Numbered from the stretch's first letter, positions 1-10,512 are shown. The stretch is DNA of 64,000 nt from Gottfriedia luciferensis (GCF_001712755.1 NZ_MDKC01000033.1:242761-306760); one strand, 5' to 3'. Translations and numbers: made by a program. The notes: a model not told the origin generated them from the sequence alone.

Positions 1-1440
1 TTCTACAGCATAAACCGCTCCGGCCATTAAGCCAGATAAGATAATCATAAAGATAATCCTTCTAAACACTTTATTGAAAGAGAACTGCGCATTTTTACGA
101 ATATAATAGAAATTGTATACGATTGAAAATGAATAGCCTAATCCGGTCGCTAATACCGCGCCATATGTTTTAAATGCATAAATTAATGGTACATTTAAAA
201 CAATTTTTAATATTACTCCGCCTATTAAACCAATAATCGCATATTTTTGTTTATCTAAACCTTGTAAAATCGCTACATTTACCGTGAAAAGTGAATACAA
301 TAAAGCTACTGGAGCATAAAAGCCTAGTATACTTCCACCAAGTGTACTTTTTTGATAAAATGCACTATAAATTGGTTCAGCCAAAACTGAGATACCTACT
401 ACAGCAGGAAGAGTTAGGAAGAATACAACCTGGTAGGTTTGGGTAATTTGACTTTGTAGCTTTTTATGATTTTTATTTACGAATGCTTCAGTTATAGCAG
501 GAACAAGTGTTAAACCAAATGCCGTTGCTAATGAAACAGGAATCATAACTAGTTTGTGACTTGTGTATGAAAACATTACATAAGTATTCTCTGCAATATC
601 TTTTAATCCTATTGCTTCCATTGCTCTATTATAAGTAAACTGATCCACTAATTGATATAACGGGATAGCAAGTCCAACAAAGACATATGGAATTGAATAA
701 GAAAATAATTCTTTAAACATTTCTAATTTAGTAGGATAGATTAATCCTTTTGATTTTGGAAGAAGTTCATCTAAATGAACTTTTCGCTTTCTCCAATACC
801 ATAGTAAATTTAAAATACCACCTACAGCACCAATTGTAGCTGCAAACGTCGATAACCCTACTGCTTGAGTAATGGTTCCACCCATAACTTTTAGAATGAT
901 ATAACTTCCAACTAGCGTAAATACAATACGTACAATTTGTTCAATTAACTGGGATACAGTAGTTGGGCCTGTTGATTGATGCCCCTGGAAAAAACCTCTA
1001 TATAAACTCTGAGAAGGTACTAATATTAATGCAGTACTTACTATTCGCATAACTGAAACTACATCTTCTACACTATTACCTTTTGTATCCTTTGGAATCA
1101 TAAGAGGTGCAATATAAGGTGCTATGATATATAACGTTAAAAACGAAAATATACCTGTACATATTAGGAGTAGCTGACTTGCATGAAAAAGCCTTCTACT
1201 TGTTTCATATTCTTCAATAGCATTGTACTTCGAAACGAACTTTGCTACAGCTAACGGAACACCTGCAGTAGCTATACTGATAAACAAAGTATATGGAACG
1301 TAACCATAATTATATAATGCAGACCCTTTTGAACCAACTAACGCATAAAAAGGGAATGTATAAATCATTCCTAGAAATTTTATTAAAAACGTACCAGCAG
1401 TTAATATGAAGGTACCTCGTAGCAATTTTGAATCTGACAT
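1..1440 (-). CDS. ytgP: YtgP-type polysaccharide/lipid flippase, 3' end cut by window edge
   Basis: The frame is open from an ATG at 1440 down to base 1, giving 480 residues, so about 60 C-terminal residues lie outside the window. It begins MSDSKLLRGTFILTAG and is strongly hydrophobic with many membrane spans. The pattern fits the MATE/MVF-like YtgP/SpoVB group of polysaccharide biosynthesis membrane proteins; B. subtilis YtgP (Amj/MurJ context) is implicated in lipid II flipping. An AGGAGG sequence sits just upstream of the ATG. It is divergent from ytfP, the same arrangement as in B. subtilis. The family call is firm; the exact lipid substrate is inferred. Confidence 0.85.
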   Translation of the reverse strand, partial: MSDSKLLRGTFILTAGTFLIKFLGMIYTFPFYALVGSKGSALYNYGYVPYTLFISIATAGVPLAVAKFVSKYNAIEEYETSRRLFHASQLLLICTGIFSFLTLYIIAPYIAPLMIPKDTKGNSVEDVVSVMRIVSTALILVPSQSLYRGFFQGHQSTGPTTVSQLIEQIVRIVFTLVGSYIILKVMGGTITQAVGLSTFAATIGAVGGILNLLWYWRKRKVHLDELLPKSKGLIYPTKLEMFKELFSYSIPYVFVGLAIPLYQLVDQFTYNRAMEAIGLKDIAENTYVMFSYTSHKLVMIPVSLATAFGLTLVPAITEAFVNKNHKKLQSQITQTYQVVFFLTLPAVVGISVLAEPIYSAFYQKSTLGGSILGFYAPVALLYSLFTVNVAILQGLDKQKYAIIGLIGGVILKIVLNVPLIYAFKTYGAVLATGLGYSFSIVYNFYYIRKNAQFSFNKVFRRIIFMIILSGLMAGAVYAVE

Positions 1441-1591
1441 AAACTGCCTCCTACCAATTCTCGATCAAACTAACTAATCTATCTTACCATATCATATACA
1501 AAGAAAAAATTAAAAAATGATAAGAAGTTGGAGCTTACTTGAAATAATGGTAAACTGACTAAAAGGAATTTGTAACGAAAGTAGTGAAATA

Positions 1592-2863
1592 ATGGTTTAT
1601 GACGTGATTGTAATTGGTGGCGGAACTTCTGGTCTGATGGCTGCAATTAGCGCTGCTGAAAACAAAGCTAAAGTACTTTTACTTGAAAAAGGAACTAAAT
1701 TAGGACAAAAACTCCTTATATCAGGTGGTGGTCGTTGTAACGTAACAAATCGCTTACCTATAGAGGAAGTTATTAAACATATACCTGGAAATGGCCGATT
1801 TTTATATAGTGCATTCTCTATCTATAATAACGAGGATATTATACAGTTTTTTGAAAACATGGGAGTCGCATTAAAAGAAGAGGATCACGGGAGAATGTTT
1901 CCTGTATCAAATGACTCAAAATCAGTATTAAATGCATTAATGCAAAAACTAAAAAAACATCATGTAGATATTCAGACCAATCGAACTGTTAAAGACGTAC
2001 TCTATGAAAATGGTAAAGTAGTCGGAATCATATTGGATGATCGAACAGTCATTCACTCAAAAAGTGTTGTCCTTGCAGTAGGTGGTAAATCTGTTCCACA
2101 CACAGGATCGACAGGTGATGGATATGCTTGGGCAAAAAAAGCTGGTCATACAATAACTGAACTCTTTCCGACAGAAGTACCTATAACTTCAAGTGAAGAT
2201 TTTATTCAAAATAAATCACTTCAAGGCCTTGCATTAAGAGACATTGAATTAAGTGTATTAAATCCAAAAGGCAAAAAAGTGATCGCCCATAAAATGGACA
2301 TGCTTTTTACTCATTTTGGAATTTCGGGCCCTGCCGCACTACGTTGTAGCCAATTTGTATATAAAGTACAACAAAAGTTTAAAACAAAAAATGTATCAGT
2401 TGCGATTGATTGTTTCCCAGAGCAAAACGAGGAGTCATTATTTCAAGACGTAAACAGAATTCTAAAAGAAGAACCTAAAAAAGCGATTAAGAACGTTCTT
2501 AAAGGTTATGTACCTGAAAGATATTTACTATTTCTGCTTTCAAAATGTGGAATTGATGAGGCAACTCCTTGTAATGAAATTGCTACGATGAAATTAAGAG
2601 AGCTTGTCCAATTATTTAAGGGCTTTTCATTTATAGTAAACGGAACTCTTTCAATTGAAAAAGCCTTCGTTACAGGTGGTGGCGTCTCAACAAAGGAAGT
2701 TCATCCAAAAGAAATGTCATCTAAAATCATGAATGGCCTTTATTTTTGTGGAGAAATATTAGATATTCACGGTTACACTGGTGGCTATAATATTACCGCT
2801 GCTTTGGTAACTGGTAGATTAGCAGGAGCATCAGCTGCGGATTACTCTCAAACTAATTTTTAA
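1592..2863 (+). CDS. ytfP: YtfP, NAD(P)/FAD-dependent oxidoreductase (HI0933/BaiN family)
   Basis: 423 residues. The N-terminal GGGTSG (residues 9-14) is the FAD dinucleotide-binding loop, followed by the acidic end of the second strand (LLLEKG). GGGRCNVTN (about 46-54) and the C-terminal [10 protein letters not shown] and HGYTGGYNI segments are conserved in the HI0933-like flavoprotein family. The physiological substrate of this cytoplasmic family is not established. The start has only a weak ribosome binding site (GAAAGTAGTGA). The gene is divergent from ytgP and followed by a terminator at 2875. Confidence 0.88.
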   Translation: MVYDVIVIGGGTSGLMAAISAAENKAKVLLLEKGTKLGQKLLISGGGRCNVTNRLPIEEVIKHIPGNGRFLYSAFSIYNNEDIIQFFENMGVALKEEDHGRMFPVSNDSKSVLNALMQKLKKHHVDIQTNRTVKDVLYENGKVVGIILDDRTVIHSKSVVLAVGGKSVPHTGSTGDGYAWAKKAGHTITELFPTEVPITSSEDFIQNKSLQGLALRDIELSVLNPKGKKVIAHKMDMLFTHFGISGPAALRCSQFVYKVQQKFKTKNVSVAIDCFPEQNEESLFQDVNRILKEEPKKAIKNVLKGYVPERYLLFLLSKCGIDEATPCNEIATMKLRELVQLFKGFSFIVNGTLSIEKAFVTGGGVSTKEVHPKEMSSKIMNGLYFCGEILDIHGYTGGYNITAALVTGRLAGASAADYSQTNF

Positions 2864-2874
2864 GAAATAAACAA

Positions 2875-2908
2875 AGGACCGAACGAATACATTTTTTCGC
2901 TAGGTCCT
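2875..2908 (+). terminator. Hairpin after ytfP
   Basis: AGGACC at 2875-2880 pairs with GGTCCT at 2903-2908, with further CGAA/TTCG pairing inside. The U-tract afterwards is weak, so strength is uncertain. Confidence 0.5.
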
Positions 2909-3097
2909 ATAATCTTTACATATCGAAAAGCATAAGGATTGATTCTTAAGAAACTTTATAAAAGTAAAACTGTTATTCGCCAAGCTTATTGCCATAGTTG
3001 TATTCGAAAAACAATCAAACTGATTTTCTAGTTTTAACTTATGCTTTTCAATTATTATATTTTTCTTTGGCACAAATCCACCGTCCCTAATTTAAGG

Positions 3098-3313
3098 TCA
3101 AAGGCGAGCGTTCGATTGTTCGTGTTGCAAGTTCACTAATAAATAGAATCGTCCATCCTCTTCAACATACCCATCTGCCAATTGGAAAGATTGTTTTAAG
3201 TCTTTAAAGTAAAACTTTCCAATTAAATACTTTGAAGAATACAACTCCATATGCCCATCTTTAAATTTACCAATTATTTTATCGGTAATATCAATTTTTA
3301 ATGTTTTAGGCAA
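3098..3313 (-). CDS. DUF2553 (YusG-like) small protein
   Basis: The most likely start is the TTG at 3313, giving 71 residues (MPKTLKIDITDKIIGKF...), because GAAAGGAGGGGG lies at the right distance upstream. A TTG 12 codons earlier has no ribosome binding site. The sequence resembles the YusG/DUF2553 family of short cytoplasmic proteins of unknown function. It is alpha/beta-like with no signal or membrane segment. It appears to be a single gene. Confidence 0.6.
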   Translation of the reverse strand: MPKTLKIDITDKIIGKFKDGHMELYSSKYLIGKFYFKDLKQSFQLADGYVEEDGRFYLLVNLQHEQSNARL

Positions 3314-3452
3314 ATCAACCCCCTCCTTTCTAACAAGCAAAGACCTCAATGAAAAAATATATGAGGTTCTACTTTAATATATGTCACAACTCACGTGCTT
3401 AATATTCCTTATATTAAAAAACATTAGCCTAAATTAAACCAAATAAATAAAA

Positions 3453-3477
3453 AAATCCAACAAAAACGTTGGATTTC
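3453..3477 (-). terminator. Terminator of the rhodanese gene
   Basis: Read on the minus strand, AAATCCAAC pairs with GTTGGATTT across a short T-rich loop and is followed by a run of T. It lies 40 bases after the rhodanese stop codon. Confidence 0.8.
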
Positions 3478-3514
3478 AGGTAGGTAGACAAAATATCGAT
3501 ACAGATAAATTTTT

Positions 3515-3814
3515 TTATTTGATCTCGCCTTCCCAGGCCATCATTCCACCTTCCATGTTGATCGCCTTATAGCCTAGCTCATTTAAATACTCACAAACAT
3601 TCTCACTTCGAACGCCTGCCTTACAAATAAAAATGTATTCAAATTCTTTATTAAAAACATCTAATTTGCTAGGAATTTGCCCCATTGGAATATGAACTGC
3701 TTCCGGAATTTTCCCATACTCAACCTCATAGTCCTCTCGTACATCTACTAAAAATAGCGTTTCTCCTGATTCTAAACGCTCTTTAACTTCATTTGCAGAA
3801 ATCGTATTCATCAT
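3515..3814 (-). CDS. ytwF: YtwF-like single-domain rhodanese
   Basis: 99 residues forming one rhodanese domain. The active-site loop is CKAGVRSE with the catalytic cysteine near residue 64, and VDVREDYE is the conserved substrate-side motif near residue 24. Such proteins carry a persulfide on the cysteine and act as cytoplasmic sulfur carriers; the partner is unknown. Two adjacent ATG codons follow AAAGGATGAG, so the start may be one codon later. Its position beside leuS matches B. subtilis ytwF. Confidence 0.85.
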   Translation of the reverse strand: MMNTISANEVKERLESGETLFLVDVREDYEVEYGKIPEAVHIPMGQIPSKLDVFNKEFEYIFICKAGVRSENVCEYLNELGYKAINMEGGMMAWEGEIK

Positions 3815-4038
3815 TGCTCATCCTTTCTTTATAGCAACATCTTAACAACTAATTATTTTCTATGCAAAAAGTACGTTTCATTCTTTCCACCTTGATGGCG
3901 AGGATGAATTAGTAATTAAGCAAATTGATGAAATTTACTAACTCGCAAAAAGGGTGCATAAGTTAGTAGAAAAGTAATATCTCGAAATTTACTTACCCAT
4001 AAAAGGACTTGGGTGGTAAAAAATCAATAGTAAACAAA

Positions 4039-4062
4039 GAAAAAACCTCAAAAGAGGTTTTT
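4039..4062 (-). terminator. leuS terminator
   Basis: AAAAAACCTC-AAAA-GAGGTTTTTT is a perfect stem directly after the leuS stop codon, with a T-run in the leuS direction. Confidence 0.85.
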
Positions 4063-4075
4063 TCGAATTAACTAT

Positions 4076-6493
4076 TTAGTTAGCAACAATATTTACTAAT
4101 TTACCTGGTACAGCAATGATTTTTCGAACAGTTTTGCCTTCAACTTGTTCCTTAACTGCATCGTCTGATAATGCAATTTGCTCCATTTGCTCACGAGAAG
4201 CATCTTTTGCAACAAGTAATTTCGCTTTTACTTTACCATTAATTTGTACTACGATTTCAATTTCGTCTTCTACAAGTTTAGCTTCATCGTATGCTGGCCA
4301 TGTAGCATATGCAATTGAATCACTATGACCTAGCTTACTCCAAAGTTCTTCACCGATATGAGGAGCTACTGGTGCTATTAATTTTACAAAACCTTCTACC
4401 ATTTCTTTTGGTAATTGGTCAGCTTTATATGCTTCGTTAATAAACACCATCATTTGTGAAATTGCAGTGTTAAAGCGTAAACCTTCAAAGTCCTCTGTTA
4501 CTTTCTTTACTGTTTGGTGATATGTTTTTTCAAGACTGCTAGAAGTAGCACCCTCTACAATTTTATCTGAAAGCTCTTCATTATCTGTAACAAATAAACG
4601 CCATACTCGGTCTAAGAAACGGCGAGAACCATCTAATCCATTTTCTGACCAAGCGATTGATGCATCTAATGGCCCCATGAACATTTCATATAAACGTAAT
4701 GTATCAGCACCATGGCTAGCAACGATATCATCAGGATTTACAACGTTCCCTTTAGACTTAGACATTTTTTCATTATTTTCCCCTAAGATCATTCCTTGGT
4801 TGAATAGCTTTTGGAATGGCTCTTTTGTAGGAACTACACCTAAATCATAAAGGAATTTATGCCAGAAACGAGCGTATAGTAAGTGAAGAACTGCATGCTC
4901 TGCTCCCCCAATATATACATCAACTGGTAACCAATGCTTTAGTAATTCAGAATCTGCGATTGCTTCGTTATTATTTGGATCAATATAACGTAAGTAATAC
5001 CAGCAACTTCCGCCCCATTGTGGCATTGTATTTGTTTCACGTCTTCCTTTTTTACCTGTTACTGGATCAACTACATTAACCCATTCAGAAATATTCGCTA
5101 ATGGTGACTCTCCAGTACCACTTGGGCGAATATCTTCTGTTTTTGGAAGAATTAATGGTAATTCCTCATCAGGAACAACTGTCATAGTACCATCTTCCCA
5201 GAAAATTACTGGAATTGGCTCTCCCCAATATCTTTGACGAGAGAATAACCAATCACGTAGACGATACGTAACTTTTTTCTCACCTGATTTTGAAGAATCT
5301 AACCAATCTATTATTTTTTCAAGAGCTTCTTGTTTATTTAAACCGTTTAAGAAATCAGAGTTAACATGTTTGCCATCTCCAGCGTAAGCTTCTTTTTGAA
5401 CGTCTCCACCTTCAACAACTTCAACGATTGGTAATTTAAATTTAACTGCAAATTCGTGATCGCGCTCATCATGTCCTGGTACTGCCATAACTGCACCAGT
5501 TCCATAGCTTGCAAGTACATAATCAGCAATCCAAATTGGAAGCTTTTCGTTATTTACAGGGTTAATTGCATATGCTCCTGTGAAAACACCTGTTTTATCC
5601 TTGGCTAAATCAGTTCTCTCTAGATCACTTTTCGATTTAACTGAATCGATGTATGCTTCAACAGCATCTTTTTGATCAGCTGTTGTAATTTGATTAACTA
5701 AATCATGTTCTGGAGCTAATACTACATAAGTTGCACCGAATAATGTATCAGGACGTGTTGTAAATACTGTTACTTTTTCATCGAATCCATCAACATTAAA
5801 GTAAACTTCAGCACCTTCAGAACGGCCAATCCAGTTGCGTTGCATTTCTTTTAAGCTTTCTGGCCAATCTAATTCTTCTAGATCTTCTAATAATCTATCA
5901 GCATAAGCTGTGATTTTTAGGATCCATTGCTTCATTGGACGACGCTCAACCGGATGTCCTCCGCGCTCACTTTTCCCATTGATTACTTCTTCATTAGCTA
6001 AAACTGTACCAAGAGCTGGGCACCAGTTAACTGGAATCTCATCTACATAAGCTAATCCTTTTTCAACCATTCTTAGGAAAATCCATTGCGTCCATTTGTA
6101 ATAATTAGGATCAGTCGTATTAATTTCACGATCCCAATCATATGAAAATCCTAGTGCCTGAATTTGATTACGGAAAGTATTAATATTCTTTTCAGTAAAT
6201 TCAGCTGGATCATTCCCAGTATCTAAAGCATATTGTTCTGCAGGTAGACCAAATGCATCCCACCCCATTGGATGAAGTACATTATAGCCTTGCATTCTTT
6301 TCATTCTTGAAAGGATATCAGTAGCTGTGTACCCTTCTGGATGACCCACATGTAATCCCGCTCCAGATGGATAAGGGAACATATCAAGTGCATAAAATTT
6401 CGGCTTGCTTGTATCGTCAGTCGTTTTAAACGTTTTATTTTCTAACCAATACTTCTGCCATTTCTGTTCAATAGAACCATGATTAAAACTCAT
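4076..6493 (-). CDS. leuS: Leucyl-tRNA synthetase
   Basis: Cytoplasmic class I aminoacyl-tRNA synthetase that charges tRNA-Leu. From the ATG at 6493 it is 805 residues ([16 protein letters not shown]...), the usual bacterial length. The HIGH signature is HVGH near residue 48 and the KMSKS loop is present near residue 575, with the editing (CP1) domain between them. The strong AAGGAGG ahead of 6493 fixes the start; a longer frame extends 63 codons upstream but only reads through the T-box leader. Expression should respond to uncharged tRNA-Leu through that leader. Confidence 0.97.
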   Translation of the reverse strand: MSFNHGSIEQKWQKYWLENKTFKTTDDTSKPKFYALDMFPYPSGAGLHVGHPEGYTATDILSRMKRMQGYNVLHPMGWDAFGLPAEQYALDTGNDPAEFTEKNINTFRNQIQALGFSYDWDREINTTDPNYYKWTQWIFLRMVEKGLAYVDEIPVNWCPALGTVLANEEVINGKSERGGHPVERRPMKQWILKITAYADRLLEDLEELDWPESLKEMQRNWIGRSEGAEVYFNVDGFDEKVTVFTTRPDTLFGATYVVLAPEHDLVNQITTADQKDAVEAYIDSVKSKSDLERTDLAKDKTGVFTGAYAINPVNNEKLPIWIADYVLASYGTGAVMAVPGHDERDHEFAVKFKLPIVEVVEGGDVQKEAYAGDGKHVNSDFLNGLNKQEALEKIIDWLDSSKSGEKKVTYRLRDWLFSRQRYWGEPIPVIFWEDGTMTVVPDEELPLILPKTEDIRPSGTGESPLANISEWVNVVDPVTGKKGRRETNTMPQWGGSCWYYLRYIDPNNNEAIADSELLKHWLPVDVYIGGAEHAVLHLLYARFWHKFLYDLGVVPTKEPFQKLFNQGMILGENNEKMSKSKGNVVNPDDIVASHGADTLRLYEMFMGPLDASIAWSENGLDGSRRFLDRVWRLFVTDNEELSDKIVEGATSSSLEKTYHQTVKKVTEDFEGLRFNTAISQMMVFINEAYKADQLPKEMVEGFVKLIAPVAPHIGEELWSKLGHSDSIAYATWPAYDEAKLVEDEIEIVVQINGKVKAKLLVAKDASREQMEQIALSDDAVKEQVEGKTVRKIIAVPGKLVNIVAN

Positions 6494-6551
6494 ATTATTG
6501 CCTCCTTTTTTCATGTATAAATGGCTCGGCTGTGGCCCTAGCGGTCTACAA

Positions 6552-6790
6552 ATAAAAAAATCCTCCCGTCCCAAAAGGGACGAGAGGATTTCCCGCGGTA
6601 CCACCCAAATTAATGTAAAAATACATTCACTTGTTTCCGTAACGTGGAACACGACATTTATTACTTGGTTAAAACCGTTCACAAATGTGGCTTATGGGCG
6701 AGTTCATGAATAGAATGGATTGACTTTCACCAACCGTCAACTCTCTAAACCTCTTCATATTCACTACTATTCCCAATCATTGCCGATCAT
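6552..6790 (-). promoter_or_regulatory. Leucine T-box leader of leuS
   Basis: On the minus strand the leader contains GGGTGGTACCGCG (about 6594-6607), the T-box sequence that binds the tRNA acceptor end. It is followed by a strong terminator (6552-6590, CTCGTCCC pairing with GGGACGGGAG, then T-run). In the stem I region the specifier-loop sequence GAACTCGCC contains a CUC leucine codon at 6702-6700. The expected switch is readthrough when uncharged tRNA-Leu binds. The 5' boundary is approximate. Confidence 0.93.
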
Positions 6791-6854
6791 TTAGATTTAA
6801 TTTATACCATTTTATTATAACCAAAGAAAAAGGTCAATTATACATCGCCTATTT

Positions 6855-8057
6855 TTAAGAAGCAAAAGTTTGATTTTCAGCTTTTACTACTTTTTTAGCT
6901 AATCTTTCATAGAGCACAGAGAAAACCATGCTTATTAATAAAAAGACAACTAAAATGATAAATAATACTCTCATATTAAATGTATCAACGAGTGCTCCAC
7001 CTATAACAGGTCCTAACATTCTTCCAACCGTCGCTGCACTATTTACAATCCCTTGATACATTCCTATACGATCTTTTGGAGCAAGCATGTTTGCAATTGT
7101 TGGTACTGCAGGCCATACGAACATTTCTCCAATCGTTAAGATGATCATACCAGTCATAAACATTGAGAACTGTTCAGCAGTACTTACAAAAATAGTCGAA
7201 ACGATAAAGAATCCAATTCCAAATAACATTTGCTTTCTCATACTTAAATCATATTTGCGAATAGCAGTTGATATTACAGGTTGAGCTATAACAATAAGTA
7301 AACCATTTACAGTCCATAATTGGCTATATTTTGTTAAGCCAATGTGTAGATTTTGCATTTCTGAAGCAATCGTAGTTTGCCATTGCACATAAACTAACCA
7401 ACATAAAACATACGCACAACAAACAATCATCAAAGCCTTCATTGAAGGAGTAAATGAAAATTTTTGTTTTTCTGCTTTTTCCACTTGAGAAGTTTCTTTT
7501 ATTTCATTAGGTACTCCAATATCTCTAAATCCAAATAAAGCGACTAAGAAGAAAATAATATATAATAGCAAATTAGCGGAGAAAATATAATTAATATTAG
7601 CGGCAGCAACAACTCCACCTAACGCCGTACCAATCGCCACGCCAAGATTTTGAGCTACATAAATTGCATTAAAAGCTTTACGACCACCCTCTGGCCATGC
7701 CGCTCCAACCATTGCATACATTGATGGAAATACAATACCAACACCAAATCCTAATATTACGAAGAAAAAACTATAATATGCCCAAGAATGATTAATAACC
7801 AAACCTAATATTGACAAAAACGTAATACTAATACCAGTAAGGATTGACCTATATCCCCCAAATTTATCAAAAAGCCAGCCTCCTAGCATATTACCAAATA
7901 CACCGGCCAATGAATTAAACATTAAAATAAGCCCCGCAACAGACAAGGACTTTCCTAAATATATATGGATGTATACTGTATTGAATGGCCATAAAAAAGA
8001 ATTACCTGTTACATTTAAAATCATACCGATTAACAAAAACCATAGTTTTTTTGGCAT
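6855..8057 (-). CDS. MFS transporter, drug/H+ antiporter-like
   Basis: 400 residues with about 12 predicted membrane helices. GGWLFDKFGGYRSI near residues 59-72 matches the MFS motif A loop between helices 2 and 3, and GRMLGPVIGG in the second half fits exporter-type motifs. It is probably a proton-coupled exporter in the cytoplasmic membrane; the substrate cannot be deduced. A GAGGGGAG sequence precedes the ATG at 8057. Position next to leuS resembles B. subtilis yttB, but I do not assign the symbol. Confidence 0.8.
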   Translation of the reverse strand: MPKKLWFLLIGMILNVTGNSFLWPFNTVYIHIYLGKSLSVAGLILMFNSLAGVFGNMLGGWLFDKFGGYRSILTGISITFLSILGLVINHSWAYYSFFFVILGFGVGIVFPSMYAMVGAAWPEGGRKAFNAIYVAQNLGVAIGTALGGVVAAANINYIFSANLLLYIIFFLVALFGFRDIGVPNEIKETSQVEKAEKQKFSFTPSMKALMIVCCAYVLCWLVYVQWQTTIASEMQNLHIGLTKYSQLWTVNGLLIVIAQPVISTAIRKYDLSMRKQMLFGIGFFIVSTIFVSTAEQFSMFMTGMIILTIGEMFVWPAVPTIANMLAPKDRIGMYQGIVNSAATVGRMLGPVIGGALVDTFNMRVLFIILVVFLLISMVFSVLYERLAKKVVKAENQTFAS

Positions 8058-8238
8058 CCCTTACTCCCCTCAAAGCTGTCCCTTTTTATCTATTTTTATC
8101 TCATTAACTCATTAATTGTAGAGGAGAATCGACCTACTTTCAAGAGGCATGCTTTGAGTGAGGAGAGATAACAAGGCCAAAAAACCTAGAAAATATTAGA
8201 AAAGCACCACATAACCCAAAAATTACCAAATGAAATAA

Positions 8239-8262
8239 AAAAAGGAAGGCATGCCTTCCTTT
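8239..8262 (-). terminator. Terminator of the ytzC operon
   Basis: A perfect AAAGGAAGGCATGCCTTCCTTT palindrome is followed by TTTTATTTC on the minus strand, 15 bases after the last stop codon. Confidence 0.8.
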
Positions 8263-8276
8263 TCCCTTTTTCTACC

Positions 8277-8474
8277 TTACCCCTGCTTTGATCTTTGTGG
8301 TTGACCTTTTTTAGCGTTATTCATTTTGACTTGATCTACAGCTGAAAGTTCACCTGAGAATTCTGTTTTCGTTTGATTCTTTGTTGTTTGTTCAGGGTTA
8401 TTACTTTTTGATTTCTTTTTTACCACTTTTGGATTCCTCCCAAGGATTGCATATTCTTGAACGTATTCTTGCAT
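8277..8474 (-). CDS. Small basic hydrophilic protein, possible spore protein
   Basis: 65 residues, rich in Lys, Asn and Gln. AAAGGAG precedes the ATG and overlaps the end of ytzC, so the two genes are cotranscribed. The C-terminal half has a TEF-S-E followed by QVK and N, faintly like the TEFA/SE repeats of gamma-type small acid-soluble spore proteins. The N-terminal MQEYVQEYAILGRNP does not fit that family. The function is unknown; a spore role is only a suggestion. Confidence 0.6.
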   Translation of the reverse strand: MQEYVQEYAILGRNPKVVKKKSKSNNPEQTTKNQTKTEFSGELSAVDQVKMNNAKKGQPQRSKQG

Positions 8475-8487
8475 ATTCTAATCTCCT

Positions 8488-8757
8488 TTAGTGCGGAGTA
8501 ATAATCATTTGATGTTGTAGCTTTGTTAATTGTCTACGTAAACGATTAAATTCATCTCTATTTTCTAAATTTGCAAGGTTTTCAACTTTTTCTAACTGCA
8601 TAATTGCTTGTTCAAGCCCTGCCTGTGCTTCAGAATACTCGATTCCGTTAAAATGCTCTTGTCGCATGCCAATTTCTAATTGTTGCACTGCATAATCATA
8701 GGCTTGTTGCGCTTGTTGTACTTGTTCTTGTCCGAAATTGCGATCTGTTATTCCCAA
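8488..8757 (-). CDS. ytzC: YtzC, DUF2524 protein
   Basis: 89 residues, almost entirely helical and Gln/Glu rich with heptad-like spacing, so a short coiled coil is likely. It closely matches what I know of the YtzC/DUF2524 family (a QEHFNGIEYSEAQAGLEQA-like central block). Function is unknown. GGAGG lies upstream of the ATG. The neighbouring ytqA and ytqB, divergently placed, match the B. subtilis order. Confidence 0.8.
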   Translation of the reverse strand: MGITDRNFGQEQVQQAQQAYDYAVQQLEIGMRQEHFNGIEYSEAQAGLEQAIMQLEKVENLANLENRDEFNRLRRQLTKLQHQMIITPH

Positions 8758-8944
8758 GAAAATACCTCCTTTGAGACTTTAATGAAGTATCCGATATGTA
8801 GGTTACCTCAAGGATAGTATTTCCGAACCTTTCAATCAGAGTACAATAATTTCTTTACAAATAAGAAAGGTTTTTCCATTTGGTTTTCTTAATAGAGCAT
8901 GATAAAATCGATAATATTGACTTAAATTAAGGGAGGGATGAGGA

Positions 8945-9907
8945 ATGACAAAAAACAATCCTTTTCCATATACAATAGATCATAAAAGATATCATTCATG
9001 GAATTATCACTTAAGACAACACTTTGGTGAAAAAGTTTTTAAAGTTTCAATCGACGCAGGATTTGATTGTCCAAATAGAGATGGTACAGTTGCGTTTGGA
9101 GGTTGTACTTTTTGTAGCGCATCTGGTTCAGGAGACTTTGCAGGAGATCGAGCTGAAGATGTTGTAACTCAATTTCATAAAATAAAAGATAAAATGCATG
9201 AGAAATGGCAAAACGGAAAATACTTAGGCTATTTCCAAGCATATACAAATACTCACGCACCAGTAGAAGTATTAAAACAAAAGTTCGAGCCAATTTTAGA
9301 GCAAGAAGGTGTTGTTGGTTTATCAATCGCAACAAGACCGGATTGTTTACCAGATGATGTTGTTGAATATCTTGCAGATTTAAACAAACGAACTTATTTA
9401 TGGGTTGAACTAGGATTACAAACTGTTCATGAAAAAACTGCAAATATTATTAATCGTGCACACGATTATAAAACCTACGTAGAAGGCGTAGAAAAATTAA
9501 GAAAGCACAACATCCGTATTTGTTCACATATTATTAATGGTTTACCTCTTGAAACTCCAGAAATGATGATGGAAACTGCAATGGAAGTTGCTAAACTTGA
9601 TATCCAAGGAATTAAAATTCACTTACTTCACCTATTAAAAGGTACTGCAATGATGAAGCAATATGAAAAAGGACTAGTTGAATTCATGGATTTTGACGCA
9701 TATATTAACTTAGTCGTTGATCAACTTGAAATCATTCCAAGTGATGTAATCGTACATCGTATTACTGGAGACGGTCCACCTGACTTATTAATCGGACCAA
9801 TGTGGAGCTTAAAGAAATGGGAAGTACTAAATGCAATTGATCGTGAGTTTGAACGCAGAAATAGCTGGCAAGGTAAATACGCAAATAATCGAGTAGAATT
9901 AACATGA
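8945..9907 (+). CDS. ytqA: YtqA, radical SAM protein (TIGR01212 family)
   Basis: 320 residues. Cys42, Cys54 and Cys57 (CPNRDG...GGCTFC) are the likely ligands for the SAM-binding 4Fe-4S cluster, in the long-spaced Elp3-like form. SIATRPDCLPDD and the following barrel segments are typical of this family. The substrate is unknown, although a role in tRNA modification is often proposed. GGGAGGG precedes the ATG. The stop codon overlaps the ytqB start by 4 bases, so translation is coupled. Confidence 0.88.
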   Translation: MTKNNPFPYTIDHKRYHSWNYHLRQHFGEKVFKVSIDAGFDCPNRDGTVAFGGCTFCSASGSGDFAGDRAEDVVTQFHKIKDKMHEKWQNGKYLGYFQAYTNTHAPVEVLKQKFEPILEQEGVVGLSIATRPDCLPDDVVEYLADLNKRTYLWVELGLQTVHEKTANIINRAHDYKTYVEGVEKLRKHNIRICSHIINGLPLETPEMMMETAMEVAKLDIQGIKIHLLHLLKGTAMMKQYEKGLVEFMDFDAYINLVVDQLEIIPSDVIVHRITGDGPPDLLIGPMWSLKKWEVLNAIDREFERRNSWQGKYANNRVELT

Positions 9908-10479
9908 TTCTAGATCGTATTTTACCGTATGCTAGAAAGCTTCTCCAATCAACTGTTAAAGAAGGTGATATTACCATTGATGCCACAATAGGTAATGGTC
10001 ATGATACAGTATTTTTAGCAAAATTGGTTGGTGAAACTGGTCATGTATACGGATTTGATATCCAAGAACTAGCGATTCAAAAGACGACTGAAAGAATAAA
10101 TAATGAAAATTTAAGCAATCAAGTTACACTTTTGCAAACAAGTCATGCAGAAGTAAAAAAAGCAATCCCAGCTTCGTTACACGAGAAATTAAAAGGTGCA
10201 ATTTTTAATCTTGGTTATTTACCTGGTAGTGATAAATCAGTTGTAACAGTACCCGAATCTACCATTTCATCAATAGAACAAATACTTGAAATGATGGCCC
10301 CAGAAGGGATTATCGTAGTAGTGATTTATCATGGACATGAAGGCGGAGAAATTGAAAAAGATGCATTAATGAACTTTGCTCAAAACATCCCCCAAGACTT
10401 GGCTCATGTATTAACTTATCGATTTATTAATCAAGCAAATAATCCTCCTTTTATATTAGCAATTGAAAAAAGAGCTTAA
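9904..10479 (+). CDS. ytqB: YtqB, class I SAM-dependent methyltransferase
   Basis: 191 residues. IDATIGNGHDTVFLA near residues 24-39 is the SAM-binding motif I of a Rossmann methyltransferase. GAIFNLGYLPGSDKSV near residues 98-113 is the YtqB/rRNA-methylase-like signature. Pairing with the radical SAM protein YtqA by a 4-base ATGA overlap suggests they act on the same substrate, probably tRNA, but that is inference from context. Confidence 0.88.
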   Translation: MILDRILPYARKLLQSTVKEGDITIDATIGNGHDTVFLAKLVGETGHVYGFDIQELAIQKTTERINNENLSNQVTLLQTSHAEVKKAIPASLHEKLKGAIFNLGYLPGSDKSVVTVPESTISSIEQILEMMAPEGIIVVVIYHGHEGGEIEKDALMNFAQNIPQDLAHVLTYRFINQANNPPFILAIEKRA

Positions 10480-10482
10480 AAA

Positions 10483-10512
10483 AAAACTGTCTAATTTTAG
10501 ACAGTTTTTTTA
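10483..10512 (+). terminator. Terminator of ytqAB
   Basis: AAACTGTCTA-ATTT-TAGACAGTTT is a perfect stem with a T-run, directly after the ytqB stop codon. Confidence 0.9.

Noticed and set aside
2900..3073. GTG-started 57-codon frame after the DUF2553 gene
   Set aside because: Ribosome binding site is poorly spaced, the frame runs into the ytfP terminator, and the composition is not clearly coding.
6494..6682. 63-codon N-terminal extension of leuS
   Set aside because: It reads through the T-box leader and terminator; the ATG at 6493 has AAGGAGG and gives the standard LeuRS length.
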